Source: Chryseobacterium tagetis (lineage in GTDB: Bacteria; Bacteroidota; Bacteroidia; Flavobacteriales; Weeksellaceae). Taken from it: 64,000 bases of DNA. The position numbers were made by a program, and so were the translations under genes. The stretch covers positions 186,001 through 250,000 of the forward strand of contig NZ_JAERSE020000005.1 of assembly GCF_016735585.2 (NCBI RefSeq), written 5' to 3'. The first letter of the stretch is position 1. The number at the start of each line of letters is the position of its first letter. This document shows, piece after piece, positions 16,445 through 25,100 of the stretch. The notes beneath the pieces were generated by a model, which made no database searches, was not told where the DNA came from, and saw only the letters and a program-made list of their open reading frames with translations.

Positions 16445-16848
16445 CGGTAAACAACAATATTTTTTATTATTTTACTTCCATAAAAAATTCTTTCTTCATT
16501 GGTAAAATAAAAATCATTTTTCTGTTCATAATATTTTGTCTGATCCCTAGGAATTGGATCTTGCCATTCGATAAGTAATGTAATGACATTATGAAAACTT
16601 AATTCCATATCACAAAACTTAAATCTTGTACCAGGAGTTATCGTTTTTTTACGGTGTGTTGCTGACCAAGCGGTTTTAGGTTGTATCTGCGTCATATCAT
16701 TTAGCAATACAGACAACGGTTTATTGATATAATTAGCTTTATTAGCTTCAAATTGTTTAAGATAGTTTAAGGTATCAAGTTGTGCTTTTGCTGATGATAC
16801 TCCTAATATCAATAGCACAAAAGCAAATAAAAATTTAAAATTTTTCAT
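16441..16848 (-). CDS. small exported protein, putative immunity paralogue 1
   Basis: 135 residues, signal peptide ending SSAKAQ, no lipobox. It starts 5 bases after the stop of the intact JAB-domain lipoprotein and overlaps the next paralogue. Periplasmic location fits a partner for an envelope effector. The block YLKQFEANKANYINKPLSVL is familiar from other Bacteroidota small exported proteins, but no function is known to me. The very high DNA identity with 15977-16444 suggests recent duplication. Confidence 0.6.
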   Translation of the reverse strand: MKNFKFLFAFVLLILGVSSAKAQLDTLNYLKQFEANKANYINKPLSVLLNDMTQIQPKTAWSATHRKKTITPGTRFKFCDMELSFHNVITLLIEWQDPIPRDQTKYYEQKNDFYFTNEERIFYGSKIIKNIVVYR

Positions 16849-16853
16849 CTTCT

Positions 16854-18509
16854 TTATTTTAAATTACACTTTGTGGTTTGGGTATAGATTGTTAATGGAA
16901 CATTTATTCCTGATATGCTTATATTGATTATATTTTCTTCTATAAAGATAGAATTAAAATTCCCTGTAGCATCTTGTTGACTTAATGTCGCTCCCATATC
17001 ATATTTATTTAGTACAAATGCTACTGCATTGGCATAAGCATCATCATCTGATAAACCTTGCTTCACAAATCTATCTTTTAAATTCTCTGAATCAGAATAT
17101 ATAGGTGAAGTTGATTTCCAATATGATGTCGACATATCTAGATGATTCCCAGCAGGATAATTAGCTACAAAATTAGCATATTTTACGGGATCTGTAATCG
17201 TCAACGCATAAACTACCCCGCCATTGGCAAAAACAAAAAATGTTTTAAAATTTGAATTTAAGGAATTAGCTCCCTGAAGTGAATAAATATCTCCGGAAGA
17301 AAAAGAATTATATAAATCAATTGTGTGGGTATGTGCTCCTCCTTCTATAGTAAGACCTGGGTAAGTAACCAGTAAACCTACTTGATTTCCGGCAGTTGTA
17401 GTTTTAATAGGCGTTGTATCATAATCACCAATAGCATCTTTGCCAAATGAAAAAGATTTTTCGTTTGTATCAGTAGCTAGAGTAGCAGTAAGCTGAGTTT
17501 GTGCCTTTGCAATTTTTATTTTTGTTAAGAGTTCTTTTGAATTTAAATTATTATTAATAGCTTTCTGGCAAGGAGTTGTTTTAGGTGGTAATGGTAAAGT
17601 AGGCTGGGTAGGTATACTATTTCCACATCCACCATCACTGATGTCATAGCTTGGTGTTTGAGGTGCGGTAAGTCCACCATTACAGTCTCCCGGTTCATTT
17701 GCTGGAGATCCTGTATTTCCACTTCCGTCATCTTTGTTTCCTAAGCCGCCACCACCAGCACCGGGAGAGGCAGATCCGGAACCGCCGGATGATCCTCCTC
17801 CCTCACCATCATCTCCCAGGCTGGTATCTGCACCGCAAACCAGCGCTACCATTGTAAGAGTTCTGGGGCCATCATCCCCGGAATATATGCATTGTTGCCC
17901 CGGCATATGCAGTCCTTCCACACATGAAAGATTGAGTGTAACGGTTTGATAAGAGCAGGAGAGTTTCCCTGTCTGTGAAAAACTTCCGCTATAAGTTCCG
18001 GGGGTAAGCTCCGTCACGGTTGTTTTCCCGGTAGTATTGATATAGCCCCCATTCATCAGAATTTGTTTTTCCTGAATACTGAGATCGTAGGTCACCAGAA
18101 GTTCTCTGTAGGTACCATCCGTAAGAGGGCTCAGTACCAGATTCTCTACCGGAGCATCTTCAGAAGCATTTTCGTGTCTTATATTGAAGGTATACGTATG
18201 GTAGTTGGGGCCGTTCTCAATATAGATCACTTCATCCGTATCTATAGAAACGCCGTTTCCGTAGCTTATCACTTTACCATTTATGTTGCTTATCACTTTA
18301 GCCTTGATCTTGGCCTCAGCCTTATTAAGCTCAGGAATAAGTTTTGCCTTGTGTTTAGCCTCATTCAGAGAGATCCTTTTCGAGGTAAGCTGAAATCCTG
18401 AGGTGTTGCTGTGTGATTCCTGTTCAGCGAACTGGTCTGTTCGGCAGGCGTGTAGTACGGTGAGAAAGACTGCCAGTAACGACAGCCTGAGAAATAAATT
18501 TTTCTTCAT
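16854..18509 (-). CDS. lipoprotein with Gly-rich linker and JAB/JAMM-like metallopeptidase domain (putative toxin)
   Basis: 551 residues from the ATG at 18509; the frame is open further up, but this start gives the lipoprotein signal with Cys22 (LHAC). Residues 23 to about 225 are the constant region shared with 14283-15790. A Gly/Ser/Pro-rich, low-complexity linker follows (about 232-315). The C-terminal domain holds Glu350, His393-x-His395 and Ser404-x2-Asp407, the order E...HxH...SxxD of JAB1/MPN zinc isopeptidases. The constant region and linker are visibly GC-richer than the C-terminal domain. Two small exported proteins follow in the same operon. Together this suggests a surface-lipoprotein polymorphic effector; a harmless surface peptidase remains possible. 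Confidence 0.65.
   Translation of the reverse strand: MKKNLFLRLSLLAVFLTVLHACRTDQFAEQESHSNTSGFQLTSKRISLNEAKHKAKLIPELNKAEAKIKAKVISNINGKVISYGNGVSIDTDEVIYIENGPNYHTYTFNIRHENASEDAPVENLVLSPLTDGTYRELLVTYDLSIQEKQILMNGGYINTTGKTTVTELTPGTYSGSFSQTGKLSCSYQTVTLNLSCVEGLHMPGQQCIYSGDDGPRTLTMVALVCGADTSLGDDGEGGGSSGGSGSASPGAGGGGLGNKDDGSGNTGSPANEPGDCNGGLTAPQTPSYDISDGGCGNSIPTQPTLPLPPKTTPCQKAINNNLNSKELLTKIKIAKAQTQLTATLATDTNEKSFSFGKDAIGDYDTTPIKTTTAGNQVGLLVTYPGLTIEGGAHTHTIDLYNSFSSGDIYSLQGANSLNSNFKTFFVFANGGVVYALTITDPVKYANFVANYPAGNHLDMSTSYWKSTSPIYSDSENLKDRFVKQGLSDDDAYANAVAFVLNKYDMGATLSQQDATGNFNSIFIEENIINISISGINVPLTIYTQTTKCNLK
18235..18378. repeat. long repeat, N-terminal coding region copy 1
   Basis: Nearly identical to 15511-15655. 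Confidence 0.8.
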
Positions 18510-18619
18510 AGTTATTTGGTGTTTTTGTTGGGTTAAATATATAATTTTTTTATAACCCTGCAAATATTCAAATAAAAAATAAAAAAACATTACGGGTTTC
18601 CCCAAATGAAAAATTTATG

Positions 18620-18627
18620 TATTTTTG
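18620..18627 (+). promoter_or_regulatory. possible -7 element upstream of DUF6261 gene
   Basis: TATTTTTG. The next clear gene starts 254 bases downstream, so this would give a long leader. Confidence 0.35.
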
Positions 18628-18753
18628 AAAAAGATACTTCGGGTATAGTACTGGGGCACAGTGCCTCCGGAAACTGAAATGCCGGGTATTGAAAAAATAA
18701 AGCAGAAGGCACTCACCAGCTTTCTGTCTTTCCGGACGGTCTGTTTCTCCCTC

Positions 18754-18837
18754 GCTACAGGTTTTCCGGTCACCGGGAAAGTAGGCTGCACCCCTGCGAC
18801 AGACTTTCCGGAAACAGGGAAAACTCCTTGCTCCCCT
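18754..18837 (+). repeat. two tandem 42-bp units in the leader of the DUF6261 gene
   Basis: Units 18754-18795 and 18796-18837 share GC-rich blocks (ACAG, TTTCCGG, GGGAAA, CCCCT). They are in frame with each other in a short plus-strand ORF from 18661 or 18679 to 18855 (ATGFPVTGKVGCTP then ATDFPETGKTPCSP). Part of a third unit lies before them (TCTTTCCGGACGG). It is unclear whether the ORF is translated. Confidence 0.5.
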
Positions 18838-18881
18838 CATTTGGATGCTCCCTGAAAAGAAAACACAATTTTTTTTAAAAT

Positions 18882-19625
18882 ATGAACACAATCGAATTAA
18901 AATTACTTCGTAATGCAGAATACCTGCAGTACGTGAAAGACTTTGAGGGAATCATCAATCTGAACAATCCCGCAACACTGCAGATCGACACCAAGCTTGC
19001 CGCTTTTTCTGCAAAGATTACTGAATTGGAATCTTTATACAAAAAGGCCATGGCGAGTGAAATTACCCAGGAACTTATTGCGCTGGATGAGAGAAGAGAC
19101 AATGCCGTCAACGGGATGTACTACTTCCTGATGGCCCAGACCTATCATTATGAAGAAAGCAGATGCACCAGAGCACAGTTGCTTCTCGATAATATGGCGC
19201 TCTACGGCAGCGGTATTGCCCGCCTCAACTACCAGGCAGAGACAGCCGTTCTCAGCAACCTGATCCGCGACTGGGAAAACAAACCCGAGCTGGGTACCGT
19301 GATCACAGATTTTGACCTTTCGGGCTGGCTTGCCGAGCTGAAGGAAGCCAATGACCTGTTCAACGGGAAATACCTTTCGCGTACCCAGGAATACGGAGAT
19401 GCCAATCCGGAGACCATCAAGCTGAAAAGAGAAGAGGCCAATGCAGCCTATTATGCTTTAAGAGACCGGATCGATGCGCTTCATCTGCTGGTAGAAGTGC
19501 CGCCTTCGCCTTATGCAACGGTGATCAACCAGCTCAATGCCCTTACGGCACAGTATAATGTACTGCTGGTGAACAGGCAGAATACTCCGCCGGCTCCCGA
19601 AAAGGGAACTGATCCTGCTGTTTAA
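18882..19625 (+). CDS. DUF6261 family protein
   Basis: A 247-residue protein without signal peptide or membrane spans, largely alpha-helical. It matches my memory of the Bacteroidota DUF6261 family: LKLLRNAEYLQYVKDF at the start, a central helical region and a Pro-rich tail (PSPYATVINQLNALTAQYN). The function is unknown. The gene is much richer in GC than its neighbours (many CTG, CCG and GCC codons), as is its leader with tandem 42-bp units, which may mean recent acquisition or a different expression class. It is divergent from the lipoprotein operon. Confidence 0.65.
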   Translation: MNTIELKLLRNAEYLQYVKDFEGIINLNNPATLQIDTKLAAFSAKITELESLYKKAMASEITQELIALDERRDNAVNGMYYFLMAQTYHYEESRCTRAQLLLDNMALYGSGIARLNYQAETAVLSNLIRDWENKPELGTVITDFDLSGWLAELKEANDLFNGKYLSRTQEYGDANPETIKLKREEANAAYYALRDRIDALHLLVEVPPSPYATVINQLNALTAQYNVLLVNRQNTPPAPEKGTDPAV

Positions 19626-19750
19626 TACCTTCCGAGGCTTCATAGGACTCATAATGTAAAAGGTTTGAAGATTGTATTGCGTTTTATGAATTGAGAATGA
19701 CATTTTTGATAATTGTTGCCTTTATAAAAACGTATTCATTCAATTATTCC

Positions 19751-19758
19751 TATATTTA
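19751..19758 (+). promoter_or_regulatory. variant -7 element (TAnnTTTA)
   Basis: TATATTTA followed by C, 18 bases before the ATG at 19777. The same variant (TATTTTTA at 20590-20597) precedes the M16 gene. Confidence 0.3.
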
Positions 19759-19776
19759 CGTCTTTAAAATAAATAT

Positions 19777-20460
19777 ATGAAAAAGATTATAATTCCGTTT
19801 TTCTGCGCAGTACTTTTTTCTACTTCAGTAGCTGCTCAGCAAAAAGCAGCTCCCGTAAAGGCAGCGGCTGCAAAGTCTTCACTTACTTCTAAGCAGGTGA
19901 TCGATAACTATCTTCAGGCTTTAGGAGGAAAAGCAAAATTAGAAGCTGTAAAAAGTTCGGTGATAGACAATACCCTTTCTGTACAGGGAATGGAGGTTGC
20001 GATGACGACTAAGAAAATGGGAAACAAATTCAGATCTGAGCAATCGGTGATGGGACAGAAAATGGTTCAGGTTTTTGACGGTGAAAAAGGATATATGGAT
20101 CAGATGGGACAAAAAATGGATATTCCTGCTGATAAAATTGCTGAGCTTAAAAAGAGCAAGGTGATGGATGCATTAGGATATGATGCAGCTACCTTCACTA
20201 CAGTAAATGTAGAAAAAATTGACGGTAAAGATTACAATGTATTGAGCTCAGATAAAGGTAAGTTTTACTTTGATGCTGCTACAGGTTTATTATATAAGTC
20301 TGAAACAAAAGAAGGAAACGCATTTGTAAAAAGCTATATGACAGTTGACGGAATTCAGTTCCCGGCTGACATTGAAGCTGAAGGAGGAGGTCAGAAAGTG
20401 GCCATCAAAACCACAAAGGTAGTTCTTAATTCAGGAGTTACTGACGCTGATTTTAAATAA
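19777..20460 (+). CDS. exported LolA-like/DUF4292-like protein
   Basis: 227 residues with signal peptide (ending VAAQQ) and an Ala/Lys-rich stretch before SLTSKQVIDNYLQALGG. The mature part (beta strands, KGYMDQMGQKMDIPADKI, then LSSDKGKFYFDAATGLLYKS) resembles the LolA/LppX half-barrel seen in many Bacteroidota exported proteins. It sits just before an M16 metallopeptidase, and such a domain is often found next to or fused to M16 proteins. The exact function is unknown. Confidence 0.6.
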   Translation: MKKIIIPFFCAVLFSTSVAAQQKAAPVKAAAAKSSLTSKQVIDNYLQALGGKAKLEAVKSSVIDNTLSVQGMEVAMTTKKMGNKFRSEQSVMGQKMVQVFDGEKGYMDQMGQKMDIPADKIAELKKSKVMDALGYDAATFTTVNVEKIDGKDYNVLSSDKGKFYFDAATGLLYKSETKEGNAFVKSYMTVDGIQFPADIEAEGGGQKVAIKTTKVVLNSGVTDADFK

Positions 20461-20481
20461 TACAATTGTATTTAACATAAT

Positions 20482-20508
20482 AAACCGGGGTTTGTCCGGT
20501 TTTTTTTA
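20482..20508 (+). terminator. terminator after LolA-like gene
   Basis: Stem AAACCGG/CCGGTTT followed by a T run. Confidence 0.75.
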
Positions 20509-20624
20509 TGCATTGAAAAATTAACGCTATTTAACTGAACTTTAACGTTAAATAAGACTTTTAAATTTCCTTCCGTAGTGAATAATTGATATTTTTACCC
20601 CGAAAAAAATTAATAATTAATACA

Positions 20625-23480
20625 ATGAAGAAAATGTTATTTTCATTTGCAGTGATCTTTTTTGCCTCTGCAAATGGTTTTGCTCAGAATATTCCGGCAG
20701 ATCCTTCTGTGAGAATGGGAACCCTTTCCAACGGAATGAAGTACTACATCAAAAAAAACAATTTACCGGAAAAGAAGGTAGATTTCAGACTGGCAATTAA
20801 CGCAGGATCTATTCTGGAAGACGAAAACCAAAGAGGTCTTGCTCACTTTATGGAGCACATGAACTTCAACGGGACCAAGAATTTTCCGGATAATAAACTG
20901 GTAGATTTCTTACAGTCGATAGGAGTGAAATTCGGGCAGCACCTTAATGCTTATACTAGCTTTGATGAGACAGTATATATGCTTCCTGTGCCTTTGGACA
21001 AGCCGGGCAATCTTGATTCAGGCCTTAAAGTAATGGAAGACTGGGCGTTCAATGCTACACTTTCTGACGAACAGATCAATAAGGAAAGAGGTGTAGTGCT
21101 GGAAGAGCTACGATTAGGATTGGGAGCAGATAAAAGAATGTCTGATAAATATTTACCAAAACTCTTATACAATTCCCAATACGCCAACCGACTTCCGATA
21201 GGTAAAAAAGAGGTACTGGAAAACTTTAAACCGGATGTGATCAGAAAATTTCATCAGGACTGGTACAGACCGGATCTTATGGCGATTGTGGTAGTAGGAG
21301 ATATCAATGTGGATGAAGTGGAGAAAAAGATAAAAGACAATTTCAGCAAGTATAAAAATCCGTCTAAGCCAAGAGAAAGAAAGACTTTTGACCTGCCAAA
21401 TCATAAGGAAACGTTGGTGGCTGTTGAAACCGATCCCGATGCGACGAGTTCCAGAGTTCAGTTCATTATGAAAGATTCAGAAGCCTATACACCGGATGTT
21501 ACGGTTGAACAGTACAATCAAAGTCTGGTTAAAAATCTTGCAACGACGATGCTGAACAACAGATTGAGAGAATTAATTAATTCAAATAACCCGCCTTTTA
21601 CCTACGGATCTGTTTACCATGGCGGAACGTATGCCAGAACCAAAGAAGCTTTCCAGGGGTTTGCCATGACGAAAGAAGGAGATCAGCTGAATGCGCTTAC
21701 GGTGCTTTTAACGGAAGTGGAAAGAGCAAAGAAATTCGGATTTACACAATCTGAGCTTGACAGGGCTAAATCTCAGGTATTATCCAATCTTGAAAGCTCT
21801 TATAATAACAGAGATAAGACCGAAAGTTATATGCTTGTAGATGAATATGTAAGAAACTTCCTTGAGCAGGAACCTATGCCGGGAATTGCTTGGGAATACG
21901 AGGATACCAAAACATTCTTACCAAGTGTAACACTGGCACAGACCAATGATATCATCAAGAAATTTGTGAAAGATGACAGCAGGGTTATTGTGATCACAGG
22001 GCCGAAAAAGGATAATGTTAAAATGCCTACAGAAGCCATGGTGCTTAATGCCTTTGAATCTGTAAAAATGGCGGACATTAAGCCTTATGAAGAAAAAGCA
22101 ACCATCAAAAATCTGGTAAAGCCATTTAAATCCGAAGGGAAAATTGCTAAAACCGAAACCGACGAAAAACTGGGAACAACCACTTGGACGCTGAGCAACG
22201 GAGCAAAAGTTACCTTTAAGAAAACCGATTTTAAAGATGATGAAATTGTATTTTCAGCAAGAAGCTTAGGGGGGAATTCTTTAATTCCTGATGCAGATTT
22301 CAACAAAACGCAGTTTGCTTATCAGGCTTTAACTGAAGCGGGAGTAAACGGTGCTTCTAAAGCGGACCTTACGAATTACCTTGCCGGAAAACAGGTGAAT
22401 GTCACTCCATATATCAGCAGTACACTGGAAGGTGTATATGGAAGAACCAATCAAAAGGATCTGAGTACGGCAATGGAGTTGGTATATGCTTATTTTACAG
22501 GGTTAAATTACAGTCCTGAAGCATTTAATGCCTACAAAACGAAGCAGTCTGCCATGCTGAATAATCTTTTGTCTAATCCGCAGACGTATTTTGCAAACGA
22601 ACATGCTAAGTTTACCAATCAGAAAAATCCTAGATTTATCGGTATTCTTCCATTGGAAAAAGACTGGGCGGCTACAGATTACAAAAAGGCGTATGACATT
22701 TATAAGGAGAAATTTGCCAATGCAGGAAACTTCCATTTCTATTTCGTAGGGAATATTGATGAAGCTAAATTTAAAAATGAAGTTTTACAATATATAGCTA
22801 GTTTACCGACTACAGGAAAAACAACGAACTTCAAAGATACAGGATACAGATCCATTACCGGAGATCATACGAAAGTGTATAAGAAAGGGAAGGATCCGAA
22901 GAGTATGGTTCAGATCGTGTACTCCGGAGAAACTCCTTACAGTGAGAAGGAAGCTTTAGCGCTTTCAGCTTTAGGTGAGGTAGCTACAATCAAGGTGATT
23001 GAAAAACTGAGAGAAGACGAAAGCGGAATCTACGGAGGTGGAGCAAGAGGCGGAATGTATAAAGTTCCTTTCAGTAATTACTCTTTCAGCGTAAGCTTCC
23101 CTTGCGGGCCGGAAAATGCTGAGAAGCTGACGAAGAGCGCCATCGCAGAAATTCAGAAACTGATTGATAAAGGCCCGGAACAAAAAGACTTGGATAAGTA
23201 TAAAGAAGGGGAGATGAACGATTATAAAACAGATCTTAAAGACAATAATTACTGGATGAATGCTCTATCTAAAAACCAATTGGATGGAAGTGACAAATAT
23301 GAAATCCTTAATTATCAGGAAAAAGTAAAAGCACTTACGGTAAAAGATCTGCAGGATGTGGCTAAAAAATATCTGACTAAAAACAGGGTGGTGGCTACAT
23401 TAATGCCTGAAGACGGTTGGGAAAATGCCAAAAAAGAAGAGGTGAAAGCAACGGCTACTAAAGCGGGTGCTTCCAACTAA
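20625..23480 (+). CDS. M16 family zinc peptidase (pitrilysin/PqqL-like)
   Basis: 951 residues with a signal peptide (ending GFAQ), so exported. The frame is open from 20586, but the ATG at 20625 gives the signal peptide. The inverted zinc motif HxxEH is HFMEH at residues 74-78, with the distal Glu in RGVVLEELR. Two M16 halves follow (the second begins near WTLSNGAKVTFKKTD), giving the full double-repeat length. It probably degrades peptides in the periplasm. A terminator follows the stop. Confidence 0.9.
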   Translation: MKKMLFSFAVIFFASANGFAQNIPADPSVRMGTLSNGMKYYIKKNNLPEKKVDFRLAINAGSILEDENQRGLAHFMEHMNFNGTKNFPDNKLVDFLQSIGVKFGQHLNAYTSFDETVYMLPVPLDKPGNLDSGLKVMEDWAFNATLSDEQINKERGVVLEELRLGLGADKRMSDKYLPKLLYNSQYANRLPIGKKEVLENFKPDVIRKFHQDWYRPDLMAIVVVGDINVDEVEKKIKDNFSKYKNPSKPRERKTFDLPNHKETLVAVETDPDATSSRVQFIMKDSEAYTPDVTVEQYNQSLVKNLATTMLNNRLRELINSNNPPFTYGSVYHGGTYARTKEAFQGFAMTKEGDQLNALTVLLTEVERAKKFGFTQSELDRAKSQVLSNLESSYNNRDKTESYMLVDEYVRNFLEQEPMPGIAWEYEDTKTFLPSVTLAQTNDIIKKFVKDDSRVIVITGPKKDNVKMPTEAMVLNAFESVKMADIKPYEEKATIKNLVKPFKSEGKIAKTETDEKLGTTTWTLSNGAKVTFKKTDFKDDEIVFSARSLGGNSLIPDADFNKTQFAYQALTEAGVNGASKADLTNYLAGKQVNVTPYISSTLEGVYGRTNQKDLSTAMELVYAYFTGLNYSPEAFNAYKTKQSAMLNNLLSNPQTYFANEHAKFTNQKNPRFIGILPLEKDWAATDYKKAYDIYKEKFANAGNFHFYFVGNIDEAKFKNEVLQYIASLPTTGKTTNFKDTGYRSITGDHTKVYKKGKDPKSMVQIVYSGETPYSEKEALALSALGEVATIKVIEKLREDESGIYGGGARGGMYKVPFSNYSFSVSFPCGPENAEKLTKSAIAEIQKLIDKGPEQKDLDKYKEGEMNDYKTDLKDNNYWMNALSKNQLDGSDKYEILNYQEKVKALTVKDLQDVAKKYLTKNRVVATLMPEDGWENAKKEEVKATATKAGASN

Positions 23481-23502
23481 AATAATAGAATATATTCAAC
23501 AG

Positions 23503-23533
23503 AAAACCGCAGAGATTTCTCTGCGGTTTTTTA
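23503..23533 (+). terminator. terminator after M16 peptidase gene
   Basis: Stem AAAACCGCAGAG/CTCTGCGGTTTT followed by T residues. Confidence 0.9.
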
Positions 23534-23562
23534 TTATTCTGAACGTTTGCTTTCGGGATCAG

Positions 23563-24147
23563 TTAAGAACCATATTCGTTCTTCCATTCTTCTGCAACTT
23601 CACTTAAAGTTGTATAAAAATCTTCACCATACTTTCTCGTAAGCGGAGTTTTAAGGAATTTATATACAGGTACTTGTAATTCTTTTCCTAATGTACAGGC
23701 ATCGCTGCAAACATTCCATTCGTGGTAATTCAACGCTGAAAAAGTAGAATATTCTGTGATCCTGATCGGGTAAAGGTGGCATGAGATCGGCTTTTGCCAG
23801 TCTACAGCACCGTCTTCATAAGCCTTCTCAATACCGCATTTGGTAATTCCTTTTTCATCAAATGTTACATAAGCACATTCACGGTCTTCAACCATAGGTG
23901 TTACATACATTCCGTCTGACGGATCTGTAGTCCATGTTCCTTGCTCTTCAAGTGCTTTTATCCCTTCCTGCGTAAGGTAAGGTTTTATTTTATCAAAAAT
24001 ATTGTCTAATATCTCGAGCTCGTCTTTATCTAAAGGGGCTCCTACATCTCCTTCTACACAGCATGCTCCCTTACATTTGGTAAGGTTACATACAAACTCT
24101 TCGGAAAATATATCCTCAGAAATTAATTTATCGTCTATCTGAATCAT
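23563..24147 (-). CDS. DUF3109 family cysteine-rich protein
   Basis: 194 residues, cytosolic. The N-terminal cysteines Cys20, Cys25, Cys29 and Cys30 (C-x4-C-x3-CC), the central ECAYVTFDEKGITKCGIE, then SCHLYPIRI and CSDACTLG form the cysteine pattern of DUF3109 (YkgJ-like), which suggests a metal or Fe-S cluster. It lies 5 bases after the DUF6427-like membrane protein gene and shares its operon. The function is unknown. Confidence 0.75.
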   Translation of the reverse strand: MIQIDDKLISEDIFSEEFVCNLTKCKGACCVEGDVGAPLDKDELEILDNIFDKIKPYLTQEGIKALEEQGTWTTDPSDGMYVTPMVEDRECAYVTFDEKGITKCGIEKAYEDGAVDWQKPISCHLYPIRITEYSTFSALNYHEWNVCSDACTLGKELQVPVYKFLKTPLTRKYGEDFYTTLSEVAEEWKNEYGS

Positions 24148-24152
24148 AATCT

Positions 24153-25058
24153 TTAAAATATATCAAAATATGTTTCTGTTTTAAACATAATCAGGCTTAA
24201 AATAATAAGCCACAAACTCACTTCCCGCATCCAGTATTTTGGGAGGAATCGTAACATTCTACTTAAAATGATACTGGCCGGGAATGCCAATAATAATAAG
24301 TATTCGTAATTTTTATTCATATAAAGAATAATGGTCACCAGCTGAGCCAATGAAAAAACCAACAGGAAAGTATACTTGTACTTGCTTATAGGACTTTTTT
24401 TATTGTAATTGCTGAAGTGGTCATATATCGCATATATTAGAAGCAGGGCAATAGGAATTAAAGGAAAAACCTCATGATAATCTGTAATGATCTTCATTTT
24501 TCCAAACGGAAAATAATCAAGATTCCATGTAGTGAAATCTAAGAAGTACATGATCGAAAAATAACTGGTCACAATAAGAAGAATTCCCAGTAAAAATCGG
24601 ATAATATTTAAACTCACCCTTTCCGATGTTGCAATCACGTGGATCAGAACAAAAATAGCCATAGGCCATGTGGTGGGAAGAAATATGAAAGTAAGAGCCA
24701 CAATAGCACCTACCAATACATAAGATTTTTTTCTTAGATCCTCATTGGTACTTGTAAGAAGAAGCAAAAGAAATGAATTGGTAAGCAGAGCAACGGCAAT
24801 ACCTATATCCAGCCCGCCCGGATATAACCCGAAAACAAAAAATGTATATAAAAATAAAGGAAGGTGAGTCTGGTAATTAAGAGCAATCGAGTGAAAACAA
24901 AAATAACCTAAAGCAATTCCCAAAAATGTAATCCCGGCAATAATTGCTTCATAAGTATTGAAATTCAGTATGTTAAATAAGATTACTATAAAAAGAAGAA
25001 AAACAATATAGACTGGTATCGAAAAAATATTGCTTTCTTTTGAAAGTAATTTAAACAT
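24153..25058 (-). CDS. polytopic membrane protein, DUF6427-like
   Basis: 301 residues with about eight hydrophobic segments. No catalytic motif seen. The pairing with a divergent 77-residue DUF6341-like membrane protein matches a conserved Flavobacteriia neighbourhood as I remember it. The gene is first in the operon with DUF3109. The function is unknown. Confidence 0.55.
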   Translation of the reverse strand: MFKLLSKESNIFSIPVYIVFLLFIVILFNILNFNTYEAIIAGITFLGIALGYFCFHSIALNYQTHLPLFLYTFFVFGLYPGGLDIGIAVALLTNSFLLLLLTSTNEDLRKKSYVLVGAIVALTFIFLPTTWPMAIFVLIHVIATSERVSLNIIRFLLGILLIVTSYFSIMYFLDFTTWNLDYFPFGKMKIITDYHEVFPLIPIALLLIYAIYDHFSNYNKKSPISKYKYTFLLVFSLAQLVTIILYMNKNYEYLLLLAFPASIILSRMLRFLPKYWMREVSLWLIILSLIMFKTETYFDIF

Positions 25059-25072
25059 TTTTTATAAATTTG
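25040..25072 (+). promoter_or_regulatory. promoter of DUF6341-like gene
   Basis: TTG at 25040-25042, 22 bases, TAAATTTG at 25065-25072; the start codon is at 25101. Good match to the TTG/TAnnTTTG consensus. Confidence 0.65.
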
Positions 25073-25100
25073 TGCAAAGTTAATTTAAAAAAGGAAAATA

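Noticed and set aside
17734..17949. 71-codon Pro/Ser-rich plus-strand ORF
   Set aside because: Antisense of the Gly-rich linker; the composition follows from the linker codons.
18063..18401. 112-codon plus-strand ORF within the lipoprotein gene
   Set aside because: It is antisense to the constant region of the intact lipoprotein; a related ORF appears opposite the paralogue (15476-15661), which only reflects the repeat.
18754..18837. Tandem 42-bp units as a CRISPR array
   Set aside because: Adjacent units without spacers, only two to three copies, and no cas genes.
18568..18891. 107-codon minus-strand ORF upstream of the DUF6261 gene
   Set aside because: Cys/Arg-rich antisense of the repeat-bearing leader, without start context or family resemblance.
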